DNA of 64,000 bases from Apostichopus japonicus (Eukaryota; Echinodermata; Holothuroidea; Aspidochirotida; Stichopodidae): NCBI RefSeq assembly GCF_037975245.1, contig NC_092573.1, positions 22,595,265 through 22,659,264 on the forward strand, read 5' to 3'. Made by a program: the position numbers and the translations under genes. Below are positions 40,228 through 54,412 of this stretch, in pieces; the first letter of the stretch is position 1; each line of letters begins with the position of its first letter. The notes below the pieces were generated by a model. The model was not told the DNA's origin, did no database searches, and worked only from the letters and a program-made list of their open reading frames with translations.

Positions 40228-41175
40228 GGTCACCTTTAATGGAGTTACTGAAATCTACTGTGTTCACATAAAATATATGTTATTAAGTTCAGACCGCAAG
40301 GCATGAAAGGGGCAGGTCGATGGGAGAGGGTGTTTGGTTGTGTCTCATGAACAAAGTAGGCCTTCCCCCTCCCACCATCTTTGCTTAGAATTGAGTTTAA
40401 ATGAATGTGCGATACTACTGTCTATATGTTATCTCAGTATGAGAGGTTCAGTATGTATGTGAGTTTACCTATTTCTATATTTGTGTCTTGATATTGTAAT
40501 AGTTAAGTTCAATCGTCCTCATTTCTGAGATAAAGACGAATTTCTTGGAGCGAGTTTAGAAGATGTTCTGTTATCTCGCAAAATGCTAAAAGCTAGCCTA
40601 TATACAGTATGTAAATATCGCCAACATTTCGCCGATCTTTACGGAGAAATGTTTACAAAGCTATATGCTTAGCACAGTGCTCAGGCGACCTTGTTTTTGC
40701 TTGAAGCATCTTCGGATTATTTCGTTCGAAAAAAACAAAAACAAATACGGTTCGAACGAGTCTAGGAACACATTATATTATGTATAAGTATACTAACCCG
40801 GTCATGTATAGGGGGTATTTTGCTGTATACGCGTCGCGCATGGTAAAAACGTTAACGGAAAAATCCCAAAGGCAAATGAATCGTGAGCGGTCGGTGGCCG
40901 TTTCTTAATGTTGCTGTATATTTGACACGGATCATTGTTAATGTTATTCATTACAGATTGACGTATACAGTTCACCTAGGGTGCATCTTCCATGGACGTT
41001 TGACCCTATCGGGGTAATACTCATCCATTGTCAGCTATTTCCACCTGCAGCAACTCGTTACAACGCTTATCCACAGAGATTATTACAATGACATACCATA
41101 CTTCAGCTTTTAATAAGGCTCCATTTTTATCCATTGACAAATCCAGAAACCAAAGAATTGTTGAAAATATCATTT

Positions 41176-41240
41176 GGGGGGGGGGGGGGTTGGGGTGGGG
41201 GTGGGAGGGTAGGGGTGTGGAAGGGGTAGGGATAGGGTGG
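41176..41240 (+). other. G-run cluster, possible quadruplex
   Basis: A run of 13 G is followed by at least seven further runs of three or more G separated by one to six bases, within about 65 bp. It is the strongest quadruplex candidate in the window. Confidence 0.7.
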
Positions 41241-42139
41241 AGAAACGCTAACTTGATCAGCAGTTATTTAGAATAACAATAATATTTAATGCTATGTATT
41301 GTGGCTAATCAGTTTCTACCAAAATTTTAGCAAATTGCGTTGAACATTACTCCGAATACGGTATCAACCACTCAATCAAGAGAGTTACACCCTCGCTGCA
41401 TTTATTAGATACAGTCAGATAGTACGCAAATTGGTTAATGCCAACCAACTCATGTGTATTGGTGACATACTAATGTGACAATAACGGTTGCATCTGCGAT
41501 ATGTTAAACATTAATGTAGCGACCACTATACAACACGTATATACGCATATGCTACACGTTGAAACCAATTTCTAACTAAATGAAAATCCAAGCTCTCATG
41601 CACAGCTATAGTACAAACATTGTTTTACAAGTGAGGATAGCGGCAGTCAATCGAATCATTATCGTGTCGGTATAGTTTTATTTTTACTTATCATAAATCA
41701 ACTGTTTCAATTAATTTCACTGAATGACCGAAAGAGCTAAGAAAAAGAGGAATACATAAGGAAATAACTTTGGAGACTTTGTTTATAAAGCCTGATTGTG
41801 ATAGGATCTTCATCATATACCAATGGACACATCATAGGCAAACCCTATTTCTCATATGCATATACTGTTTCCATTTCATTACGGGGGTGGGTACATCGTT
41901 TAGTGTTGCGGCAGGCATAAAATGTTAAACAGTGATATATAACAATTTTTCGACTAGTAAGGATCATTAAACTCAATTACAGAAGTGAAATTTTAACTTA
42001 TTAATTCTGTTTCAATGGTTTCGAATCTCTTTTCACTGTGCATTTACTTCACGTACATGCAGTATATACCACATACTACATATAACGTACTGCAACTCTT
42101 ACCATAAATTTTGCGCGCGCTCCAAGCGCGTTCAACATG

Positions 42140-42436
42140 TTTAATGTGCATATCATATAGACATTCATCGGTTATTTAATTTAGATCACATGCCAATAAC
42201 ATACAATCATTTTCCGTGTTATTACCCTTCCATAGTTGTTAGAATTATTGGGGAAGTCGTTACAATGATAATAATAATATAAGTTAAACCATTGAAAAAC
42301 ACATTGCAAATGATTTTTCTTTCAGTGGGTGCCCGAAAAATTCTCGGAAAATTTTGCCCGAATTTTCACAAAAAAATTTTGGTTAGGGGCTCAGCACCCA
42401 GCCCCCCCCCCCCCCACCGACAAATACGCCTATGAC
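42140..42436. mobile_element. second copy of the 4818-5193 MITE family
   Basis: Shares in order GTGCATATcATATAG, CATGCCAATaACATACAATC, GGGGAAGTCGTTACAATgATA, ACCATTGAAAAACACATTGC, GTGCCCGAAAAATTCTC, CCCGAATTTTCACAAAAA and the terminal ACGCCTATGA (lower-case letters differ) with the element at 4818-5193. The left terminal repeat is missing or replaced by GC-rich sequence (GCGCGCGCTCCAAGCGCG near 42113), so this copy is 5' truncated. Confidence 0.85.
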
Positions 42437-43031
42437 TCTTATCCCAATATCATGGTTTCATTACGAGAGCTGATAAATTTAGCTGTATTGCTTAAGCCGT
42501 TTATCCCCGACCTTTAAATCTCTTCAAATCAGTTTTTTATACTACAACCAACATTACGATTAAATAGATAACAACTGTCGTCAAAATCTATTTAAAAAAA
42601 AATAAATAAAGAAAGATTTTTAAAGTGCGTTTGGGATTTATTGTGTATCTATTCAGAAATCTGTTGGATTTAAACACAGTTGGAACAACCATATAATTAG
42701 GCATAAAACCTTTAGCGGCAAAGTTCCACTATCTTGGTTGAGTTGTATTAATTTCATAATTTTTTTGCTGCTAGGAAAGTGTTCCTCATGGGAGGATATC
42801 TGATGAAGGCAAGACCCACGGAGAATAAAATGTTGAAATTTCATTCCAAATGTCTAGAGAGAACGAGGTGATTGGTTCCCGTTTCGGTCACGGTGAATGC
42901 TTTGATCTATGTTACAGTTCATGTTTTCTACTAAATGTTTTTTTTTGGAGGGGGGGGGGGGGTTTAATCTATAATTCCACGTTTCCTAGAAACTTGATGG
43001 GCAGTTATTAATCATTGCTGCCACGTCCCCA

Positions 43032-43034
<3 letters not shown>
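42437..43034. other. intergenic, nothing recognised
   Basis: No exon; poly-G run at about 42948-42961. Confidence 0.5.
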
Positions 43035-43116
<82 letters not shown>

Positions 43117-43124
43117 AATATATG

Positions 43125-43162
<38 letters not shown>

Positions 43163-43170
43163 TATATTAT
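43035..43170. repeat. (AT)n/(AC)n microsatellite
   Basis: AT tracts with a central CACACACACACACA block at 43080-43094. Frames on both strands through it are artefacts. Confidence 0.97.
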
Positions 43171-43848
43171 ATAAATACACACCAAGAACGATGTCCACTT
43201 TTCTCTTTTGTTGTCGGTCAGTAAACAGAGGTAAGGAATGTTTTCTTCTGTTGTGCTTTTCATAGACTGGATAATTAATACAGGCCCTTGACCAGGCTGG
43301 AAAATAGTGTGCGTTTGCGTCGGGTGGGGGGGGGGGGGAATCCACACTCAGACAAGAGTGTCCCCATTTCTTACACCACAGTGTGTACAGGGACTTCACA
43401 AATTAAGGTAAGTTAATATAGTGCTACTATATACATTGTTGCCCCCGAATTCAGAATTAATAGACTGCATGTTTTTTATATATATATTATGTGCAACAAT
43501 ATTCAATTGTCAGTGATAAGGTTGCATGACAGTATTATTCTGTAAAAACAAAAATAGTCATTCGTAAGTGCATTGACGTTATAGGCACTGGATCAATTTC
43601 TGTCATTAATGATGCAATAGGCGGTGAAGATACCAGACAATACCAGACAAACAATTCCTACGGCAAAAGTTTAAGATAAAAGAAGACAAGAAAAGATACA
43701 CAAAAGGAACTGAATATATCAAAGAAAATCAATCGTGCCTTCCAAGCACATCCAATTCTGTATATATTGAAATTGAGTCAGGTAAATGCATACTTTTGTG
43801 TTGCGATAAGAATCAGCATTTATGAACGCTTATATATATATATATATA

Positions 43849-43886
<38 letters not shown>

Positions 43887-44484
43887 TATATATATATATA
43901 TATATATATGTATATTGTCCTAGACAATATGAATTAGATTACATCCATATGTTTTTATTTCTTTGAAAGTGTAAAACATATAATCTCACCATTTTAACGA
44001 CTACATGAAACATGTAGCATTTCACCTTTGTAAAACTTTCAATTAACCTAATTGAATAGCTTCACACGCCAATTTTTCTTATTTTTATTTCATGATGATT
44101 TTAAAATCAATAATAAGCGACCTACATTCTCCAATTAGGTTATCGGCACTATTATTGACTCGTGATTTTATTCCATATTATCAAGAATGAAAGGTAAGAA
44201 TTGAAAATCTATCCATTCAAAGTAACCGATACGGAATCTTATTTGTACCTTTGGCTGTTGCTCTCCCACTAGCCTATATAAGCTTTCATATGGGAAGCTG
44301 TTTCATGTGGGAAGTATTCGGTAAGAATCTTTACCTGTTAGCAGTCCCCTGGAATCAAAGATCTAGAAGGTCTGTTCTTCAAGTTTCAGAGGTACAGGAT
44401 ATCACGTATCAACTCTGCAAAGATTGCCTGTCGGAAAAAAATAAAAATAGAAATAAAATTAGGAAACATTATCGAATAACAAAT
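43171..44484. other. intergenic; includes (AT)n at 43830-43914
   Basis: No supported exon. A 78-codon frame (44251-44487) has no motif. Poly-G run at 43324-43338. Confidence 0.45.
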
Positions 44485-44926
44485 TAAAGTTTTATTGTCA
44501 AGTTGCCTTTTAAGATGTTTTACCTCATAGTATATAGTTGCATTCTGAGGAAATATATTAAACTGTCATGTTGTAAACATATAAATGGGGTGAGGGGGTG
44601 GGGCGTATCTTTTTAGTACGTGGGAAATATATATTCTCTGCAGTTATCTAAAATCTACCTCACCGTAAAAAGAATTTAACCATCTACACTGAACTAATGA
44701 AATTAAAGGTTTATTATGAAGTTGCCTTATAAGATGTTTTACCTTATAATATATATTTACATTCTGAATAATGTATGAAACAGTAATGTCGTAAACATAT
44801 AACTAGGGTGAGTGGGTGGGGGGGGAATGTTTTTTAGTACATGGGAAAGACATATTCTCTGCAGTTATCTAAAATCTACCTCACCGTAAAAAGAATTTAA
44901 CCATCTATACATTGAACTAATGAAAT
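44485..44926. repeat. ~220-bp tandem duplication
   Basis: Two copies beginning near 44486 and 44705 share AAGTTGCCTTxTAAGATGTTTTACCT, then TGTAAACATATAA / CGTAAACATATAA, a G-rich block, and a long identical end starting TATTCTCTGCAGTTATCTAA and running to GAACTAATGAAATT. Confidence 0.92.
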
Positions 44927-46316
44927 TTGAATAGAATTATTCAAAAAAACAAAAGAAATAGGTTGGTGGGGCATCTTAATGTAAATATTTTGTATAGACA
45001 CTATGTATTGAGTTTTATAATTGTAAATCCTAGTCTAGTTCACCTAATATCATACGAAAACAATTTTTTTCATATGACAAAAAAAAATGAAACCGTGATA
45101 TATACAATACAGTACACTGCTCCCCTCTCTTCCCCTAAATTAATCATGAAGATTATCCTAAACAATGACAAATACTGGATAATCTCGAATTACTATAGAG
45201 AATTTCTTGGTATTACTGTAACGAAAAATGATATTATAAAGCCGCGTTCATTTCTAGTTTATATTCCCAAGTTACCTTTCTCCGCGTAAAATGTGTCATG
45301 AAAAACAATCTAGTAACTTTGTTTTTATTTAAAAACCAGTCTATCAAATATCCACAGGCATCCCTTGAAGACATTTTAGGAAGACTTTGCTGGTCCTCCG
45401 TCGAGTCAGCCTGTGTGACGCCCTCAACCCATCCCTTTAGACTGCTTCACAAAATTACCAGTTAGTTAAACTCGACCGTGTCTCAAGAGATCAAATACAC
45501 GTTGAAACTCATCTTCGAAAGATAACCCTGAGGTTATGCAAATGGACTTTTGGGATAAACAGAAAAGTGTTACTTGCTTTAATTTATATTCGAAAGGCAG
45601 TTGTATTTAAAACAAATAACTAATCCTTTGGGGAAAACAGGTTTCTCTTTTTCTACAGGAATTAGAATGGTTTAGTCAATAAATAAGGTGAAACGAGAGG
45701 AAACCATGGTCTTTTCATGATGCCCTCATTGTCATGTTTAATAGATATAGCATCAGCGGAAGGGGGAGAAGGGGGGTGGCTATAATTTTCATTTAATTAA
45801 AATCGATGGAGAATTGAAAGAAAGGTATGATATTCACTTCCGATCGAATCGAAAGTTTAACCTGGCTGATCGATAACCTTCCGACTGATGAAAATTGTTG
45901 ACATTTTTGACATTTGAAAAACAAAAGGTATTCTATTCTAAGATTGTAGATACTGTGATGCCGTATGTGATCAAATCAGCTTAGCTCACAAAACAATCCC
46001 TTAAATTGTATTTATGTACTCTATGTTAAAACAATGATCCTAAGATCTGCAACGTTAAATTTATTTATTTTAATTATATAGATGATAATCAAATCAGGAG
46101 GGCAGCATTTTTTTAATGAAAAACACTGTAAGAAATTAGTAATCTAGCAACGCAGAATTATTGACGTCATCATGACAAATGAATTCAAATGATATTTTTG
46201 TTTGTAATGAGCAAATCTTTTATCCACAGGAGCCTAAGTATTAAGATAAAAATATGGTTTGCTAACATCCCATGTTCATTACATTTCAAGCACAAAGCAA
46301 TACCAGATTAGGGGAA
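44927..46316. other. intergenic, nothing recognised
   Basis: The 120-codon frame at 44927-45289 is AT-driven (rich in I, N, Y, K) with no domain and is not called. Confidence 0.45.
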
Positions 46317-46360
46317 AAAAATTGATAGTGCCATGATTGGCCAACTTTTCAGCTATCCAG

Positions 46361-46420
<60 letters not shown>

Positions 46421-46421
46421 G

Positions 46422-46498
<77 letters not shown>

Positions 46499-46823
46499 AT
46501 AAACATACAATTTCGATCCAAATGAGGTTGAAGATTTAGTGTACAATTTACACAATTTATGTACAAAACGACCGGAGATTACAGCCGATTAAGATGAAGG
46601 TGACTGTTAGTCCTCCGTGGTTGGATATTATAGCTCACTTATACCCCCCCCCCCCCCCTCACATTGGTTATGGTAGCATACGCCCACTAAAAGCCCCATT
46701 GACTTACGAACCAAGTCACATAACTAAATGTGGTCTCTGAGTCTAGATAGAAGTTCTCACAAGCTAAGCGCTCCCCATCACAGGATAGCTGAAAAGTTGG
46801 CCAATCATGGCACTATCAATTTT
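46317..46823. repeat. 41-bp perfect inverted repeat spanning an (AT)n tract
   Basis: 46317-46357 is the exact reverse complement of 46783-46823 (core GAAAAGTTGGCCAATCATGG). The spacer contains (AT)n at 46363-46494 and the start of the duplicated unit. Confidence 0.93.
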
Positions 46824-47932
46824 CCATATCATGCCCGTAGAGACTGTTTTACTATCAGAGCCTGAAGTTTTCGTCACTTGTAAACAAACCTCTTCAACCA
46901 GTAGTAAACAATTTTCGTACGCTGTTCTTGGGAGGCCTGTAAAGGGGGTCTAAAATTGTCTCAATTGACCCATTTTTATACTACTAAACTACCATTCATG
47001 TTCTTCAACATACAAGCCACAAAAGACCAGATCCTGATTGATAACATATCAAAAAAAGATGTTCTCCTTTACTGCATTTTGGCACATGCGGATTGATGTA
47101 ATCTCTAATAGGACTATGCCACCATATTGATGTAACCACGTGTCTGTTTTCACGTGGATCACATATTGTACAGTATATATATCATAAAAGAATGAAAATG
47201 AAATGAAAGGATGACAACTTCAAGCGTTTCAGGTGGATATTTATCACTTACGGATATGGTACGCTGTGTAATAAAAGAACATTCCTTTCTAGGCATCTGG
47301 AAACCAGTTTACTTATTACGGTTTGCAGCAGATTGGAAATTCTCCTGATTATATTTTCCTTCATAATGTTAGTCAATTCTGTAAAGGAGCTAGTGAACTG
47401 AGAACTAGTTTAGCCAATGATACAATAAAAAATTAAAAAAACACGATAGTGTTACGGTATTAATAACCATAAAAATATGAATAATGTTTCCTTATCAAAT
47501 GCGTCAGTAAATTGCATTCACTTTCATTTACGATGTTAATAAATCATTCCGCTGCGAGTTGTCGTGAATGGTTTTCAGTGGTACAATGTTCCTTGTGTAA
47601 TTATATGATAAATGTCACAGCACATACCGAGTATATAGTTATATGTGCAGCGTTACAACCATTGTACTGTTAAGTGCCCACATGTGAAATGAAATAAGTT
47701 GCGTTACATCGTGAACGCGTTCCAATGGTTTGAAGTTTTATGTACTCATGTTAAAGCAAATACAAAGTTTAACATTACTTTCGTCCACCCCCCTCCCTTC
47801 CCGCTACCTTTCTTCTTTCCCACATATACCTTTAAATTACTTTTGGTGAAAAAGGCCTATTACCGATCAGCGATTTTTTTCGCAAAAAAATAAAGAAAGT
47901 TGTCCTATATTTTGATAACACCGGACATGATA
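46528..47932. repeat. 1.4-kb duplicated unit, copy A
   Basis: Starts TTGAAGATTTAGTGTACAA directly after an (AT)n tract region and ends ACACCGGACATGATAA before another (AT)n tract. Copy B at 48048-49462 is about 95 percent identical by eye, with small indels in C and A runs. No coding frame of interest; a poly-C run, a CACGTG pair near 47140-47157 and a GGTAGC-type stretch recur in both copies. It may be part of an uncharacterised transposon. Confidence 0.94.
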
Positions 47933-47936
47933 ACAT

Positions 47937-49462
<1,526 letters not shown>

Positions 49463-49466
49463 AAGT

Positions 49467-49469
<3 letters not shown>

Positions 49470-49549
<80 letters not shown>

Positions 49550-49558
49550 TATATATAT

Positions 49559-49607
<49 letters not shown>

Positions 49608-49672
49608 TATATATATAGATATATATATATATATATATAGATAGATATATTTATATATAGATAGATAGATTT
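49470..49672. repeat. (AT)n with GATA interruptions
   Basis: Long AT run with regularly placed TAGAGATATATATAGATA blocks near 49545-49565 and 49603-49622, ending in ATAGATAGATAGAT. Confidence 0.97.
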
Positions 49673-50754
49673 CAAAACTACATTGCGAGAGAATTGTATG
49701 ACATGAGAGTGCTTGGGCAAGTAAGCTTAAAACAATAACAGATGTTTCCATATCAAGACCAACCCTGAACAACCCTGAAGTGTAATTGGTTAAATAGAAC
49801 ACCTTTTAAGAGGTACAATATTTGTTGGTCAGATTAGTCAAATTTTGGATTCTAGGTATCAATTTTTTTTCTCATCGCTCTTCTGGTAAACAAATGTGTT
49901 TGTGACTTTTCGTTTTTCTATTCCTTGCATACATAAGTTAAAAGAGACCTCTTTTGTATACGCTGTTTTTCTTGCTGCTTTGTTAGTGTGTTTGATTGCT
50001 TGTGTGTGATATAAAATTGAGCCTTATATATTCTTAGAGGATCAAAATAGTCAGTTTATTCGAAACTGAAGTGGAATATTGGAAACATGGTCCATTATTT
50101 AAGGTTAGTCGTTTACTAAGAAGCTGACGTTACTATCTCTTTTCAATACAATTATGTAAAGGAACAGGGTTGTAATAGCATAATATCTGAGTAGGAGTGT
50201 AAACAATTCTTGTTGTTATAGAACAATAATTGTTTTGACCTGCAGAGATCCTTAATTGTCACATCAAGTAACGGGAAAATCATTCTCCTCCGAGAAATTA
50301 GATCTACAGGCCTTTAAAATAACACCGTTGCTGGTAAGTAAATGTCTTAAAACTTTTGTATTAATGAATCAGTTTGTATTAAATTTCATAACATATTTCC
50401 TTTTTTAATAATCTACTGGTACTCAATCGTATGTTTACTATAGAGCCGGTGTACATGAAGATATAGTGTAACACCATCGTACTAATCAGTATAACGAGCA
50501 CTGAAGAAAGTACTTGAACTTGATAAATTCCGTTGCATTATGGGATTGCATAATATATATATAGGTAGGACTTGCATCAAGGACAGGACTCTCTTTAAAT
50601 GAGATACAAAGCCAGTTATTATCACCGACAGATTTGATCTGCAGGTGATCTGTATTCTACTTAAATTACTGATATCAGCTTTAAGCAAAGTCGGCATGTT
50701 CGAGATATCAGGCTTGCTTCATGTCACAAGCAAGAGTGGCGGCTAGTACAAGTC

Positions 50755-50756
<2 letters not shown>
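49673..50756. other. intergenic, nothing recognised
   Basis: No exon-like structure or repeat noticed. Confidence 0.5.

Positions 50757-50813
<57 letters not shown>
50757..50813. repeat. (AT)n at the tail of SINE copy 2
   Basis: AT run directly adjoining the 3' side of the minus-strand SINE-like repeat, as in copy 1. Confidence 0.97.
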
Positions 50814-50817
<4 letters not shown>

Positions 50818-51185
50818 GAAAATCGTAATGAGTTGGAAAATCAAGAACAGTGAAAAAAATTCCAGCCTCCACCGGGATTCGAACCCGGGCCTCCCGCTTT
50901 GTACGCGGACACCCTAACCAACTAGGCCATGGACGCTGATTGTATGTCCAGAGGTTCGAAACCGGTAAGGAAGGTCGTAATTCCACTGTAGGCGTTTGTC
51001 ACCTGTATCGAACAATACTAGTTCTGTTTTCGGTAACATATTTTGCCTTACTCTATAGATCAAACATGATGCTAACCAACGCGAAAATCATTTGTGATTC
51101 CTAAAGCCGGATCTCGAAAGAGATACTTTGAACAGACTTTATGTTAATGAAATGGAGGTAAACGACAAAGGCAAATGAATATATA
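50814..51185 (-). mobile_element. tRNA-carrying SINE-like repeat, copy 2
   Basis: Inverted copy of the repeat at 24685-25053, aligning from the (AT)-adjacent tail to TTTGCCTTTGTCGTTTACCT near 51180. Better preserved than copy 1 in its tRNA-like part. Confidence 0.85.
50864..50936 (-). ncRNA. tRNA-like unit, near-complete cloverleaf
   Basis: 73 bases on the minus strand starting GCGTCCATGGCCTAGTTGG. Acceptor GCGTCCA/TGGAGGC pairs at six of seven positions (one G-G), the D stem GCCT/GGGT pairs with two G-U, the anticodon stem TCCGC/GCGGG and T stem CCGGG/CCCGG pair fully, with T loop TTCGAAT. The anticodon loop GTACAAA gives ACA, which no standard tRNA set uses, so a repeat-derived pseudogene is more likely than a tRNA-Cys. 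TTTTTTT follows and could stop polymerase III. Confidence 0.65.
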
Positions 51186-51203
51186 TAAATGAAAATCGTA
51201 ATG

Positions 51204-51225
51204 AGTTATATATATATATATGAGT

Positions 51226-51256
<31 letters not shown>
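51204..51256. repeat. (AT)n microsatellite with GAGTT interruption
   Basis: AT runs broken by GAGTTATAT; preceded by a duplicated scrap of the SINE tail (AAATGAAAATCGTAATGAGTT, near 51186). Confidence 0.93.
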
Positions 51257-53421
51257 CTATGACGTCCCGGGATATATGTCTCAGAGCTCAGTTGTTAAGT
51301 TAACAATATTGCAATGGTTGTCTTTTTCTTTGGCCAAAATGCTTCCTCATGTATATATATATATGAAAATTAATGCAAACGTCGATCTTTATTAAGTTGA
51401 CCACTAATTATCAAGGGTTTGTTGCGAGACAATAAGAAGATTATTTACAATTGTTTAAAGGGACCCTCCTCCACTCGCCGTGTGCACCACTTTGTCCATC
51501 TCACTTTGTCAATTAAAACTTTTCATGTTTACTTTCTCTGACGTTTAAGTAAATAAAACATAATCATATTGCGTGAAGAATGGTTGGGGATTGGAATAAA
51601 ACAAATGACTGAATGAGGCTATCACATTCTTCCATCGACAATTTTAACTTCGTATGAACGCTGATCTAACTAAAATGTGGTTTCTTTTAATTCCGAATAC
51701 ATTTGGTCACTTTAAGAGGGATCCATGTTGATCTTACAAAGTCTTTTTTTTTCAACCAACGCAATGGAGAGAGTATTTATTGATTGTTGGTAATCATCAA
51801 CATTATTATAAGGACCATATGATGACGTCGCCCTCTATTAATCACCTACTACCTCGACGCACCTGACCTAACAATTATACCAATTATATTTATTGTCAAA
51901 TCGAGGGTAGTTATGATAAGTGTTCAGAAGTCAGCTTCTCAATTAATTTACAATTAATTAAAGAAAATAATTAAAAGTATGCGAGTGAGTAACTACACAA
52001 GTTCCATATTATTGAAGCAAACATGAAAGAAATATGAATAGCAGTGACCAGAAATGTGCGAAGTGGTATTCTATTTTTATCAGACAATAAATTAGATTTC
52101 TTAGTCGATTTTCGTTCGTAATTTTCTAAAATGTAACGGTAATGGAAAGTATCCTTTCCACTTTTTTATTTAAAAAAAAACTGACATTTTGTGGATACAT
52201 TCAGCAAAAATGTGACTATAAAGTGAAGTTTATTAACTTTCGGTTGGTTGGAAAACTTATCGACCAATCAAAAGTGTTTCATAACCCTCTGGTATATTGT
52301 CATGTGAGAGGGCGGTAGACGTATACTATATGTTAACCTGATCGACATTGTGATCATGTATCTACTTGTAACAGCTTGATTCCATCGACCAATGATCACA
52401 TGATTAATTTAAATTCATTCCTGATAAGAAATAGAAAGAAAAACGCTCGAGAGAGACCAAAAACCTCACACACCTTACAAAATGATGACGTATATTTAAC
52501 TTTACCTTTTAAGCAGTTATAAGCAGTTCATTCGGAAAAGGGATACTATGGGGGGGGGTGTCTAATTACCCTCTGCATTCCTGCTTTGTTATACCTCTGA
52601 ATTGTCTTAGAATGGACTCTTCTTTCAATGTATTCATTAACTGTGAATCAATTGAATAGGTTTGCATACCATTTGGTATGCTATGCATATAGTATTCTAC
52701 TATAGTATAGGCTTCGATGCCTTTCCGTTGGTTCTGTGTTACCTGAGTGCAAGATGTACACGACAGTCAGTGCAGAAAAGAAGAAGAAAAACCAAAAAAC
52801 AAAAGAAAAAACTCACACATAAGAAAAGTGTTTTAGAGCTCACCCTATTCTTTAATTTCTCCAAACGAAAGCATGGCCAGGGTTAGTGTAACAACAGCAT
52901 GAGGTCTACCGTCACCGAAATTACAAATACACATCTCAAACACAAAAACACAAGTAAAAGTACATGGGCTATATAAAAATACAGGCAGCTCGAATCAAGC
53001 GCCCTCAGTAATTTATGATCATGTCTTAGTAGGTTATTTTGCATAGTATTACTTTACTGTCATAATCACGCCAGTATGAAACAACCAATCAGGTTACTAG
53101 ATACAGTGTTAGAGAAGGGCAACAGTAGCTCGACGCCTACAGACTGTCTGATTTGTGAATTGAAGTTATTTTAGAATTGTTACATTTGCCCAAAATGTAT
53201 AACGTGTATACCTTCGCATTAGTTGAAATTTAATTGTTTCTCACGAGTTATAATAGTAAGTTAATTATTATGCTTCATTATAGCTGAGAGATGTCACGTG
53301 ACACTACATGCTGTTTATACCCCGTTTATTTAATGTACCCGCCGAACGTAGTTAGTATTGTGATGTGACGTAATTTTAGAAAAAAAAAGCCTTTGTATAT
53401 TCATATAATATATATATATAC

Positions 53422-53475
<54 letters not shown>

Positions 53476-54292
53476 GCCGCCCCTCCTGGCCCCCACAACT
53501 CGTTATTTTTGGTATGCTTTTACGATAGGAACTCTTTGATAGTATAAATCATTTGTAATTCGAGTGTTATCTGTAAAAAGTAATAGAAACAGCTGGAGAT
53601 TTTATAAAATTAGAGAGTGTGAAGTATATATTATTCAAGTGATATTTTATTTCTTTTAGGGTACCTGCATCTTAAGTGTATTTGTCAAAGTTTGACTTTT
53701 GACTGGTACAGCAGGATCCCGACTTGTTATATGGTACCTTATATGTGCTTTCACCGTTAATCCATATTTATTACCGAGGTTGGAAGAGAAAGACTAGTTC
53801 TTATGTGTGCAGGTTCAATGATTTACGTCTAAAAAGTAACTCATTTATTTGCAGCTTTGTTGATTTCCTAAACTTTTCGGTCATCCTAAACTCCGCCTGA
53901 TCATTGTAAGTATTAAGATATATTATAACGTTATGTTCTCTATTGCAATATTTAGGGTACATGCTATATTTACTGCGAGATTTATAGTCAAAATGGAAGT
54001 CATGAATATGTCTGTTCAACCGCAAATACAGGAAATTATACATTACATACATACGTAAATATTGCTGTTTCATATGCTAATTTTATAAATTGTCTTGTTC
54101 ATCAAACAAACTTAAAACGAACGACTGAATTTTAAAATATAACAATATAGAGAATCTCAAGTTTCTTCCTTTAAAACAGATGTAATGAACAGGCTACCCT
54201 ATTGATAAGATATATGTATTTTGATCTTTCACCAGTAATAATTTGCTTATATTTAATTCAGCCGTTTACTATATTATGATTACTTTCTTCAG
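51257..54292. other. intergenic, nothing coding recognised
   Basis: Contains (AT)n at 53407-53473 and otherwise AT-rich single-copy-looking sequence. Part of this stretch may be the first intron and 5' UTR exon of the IL-17R-like gene, which I could not locate. Confidence 0.45.
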
Positions 54293-54412
54293 AAATAATG
54301 GAATCCTTTCTTTGGATAGCTGTGATGTTGAATATTCTGTCGGTAACGTCTTGTATTTCATATGACAGTTATAGCTACGACTACATGACTGTTGAATGTC
54401 TTGATTTCGAAG
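54293..54412 (+). CDS. IL-17R-like exon 1: signal peptide
   Basis: Acceptor TTACTTTCTTCAG ends at 54292, five bases before the ATG (context ATAATGG), so at least one upstream non-coding exon is expected. Encodes [19 protein letters not shown], a typical signal peptide, then a Tyr-rich segment. Donor GAAG|GTAAGC, phase 1. Confidence 0.75.

Larger units (their letters stand above)
37457..42139. other. intergenic; microsatellites and a G-rich cluster only
   Basis: No supported exon in about 4.7 kb. Contains ATTA repeats near 37826-37850 and a short C run at 38759-38777. Short frames (39233-39451 minus, 39763-39969 minus) have no recognisable motif. Confidence 0.45.

Noticed and set aside
42781-42840. 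CTGATGAAGGC followed by a GAATAAAA stretch, considered as a second hammerhead
   Set aside because: No stem II between the two boxes and no GAAA in the right place.
44927-45289. 120-codon plus-strand frame rich in I, N, K and Y
   Set aside because: Composition follows AT content, with no domain; starts inside the end of a tandem duplication.
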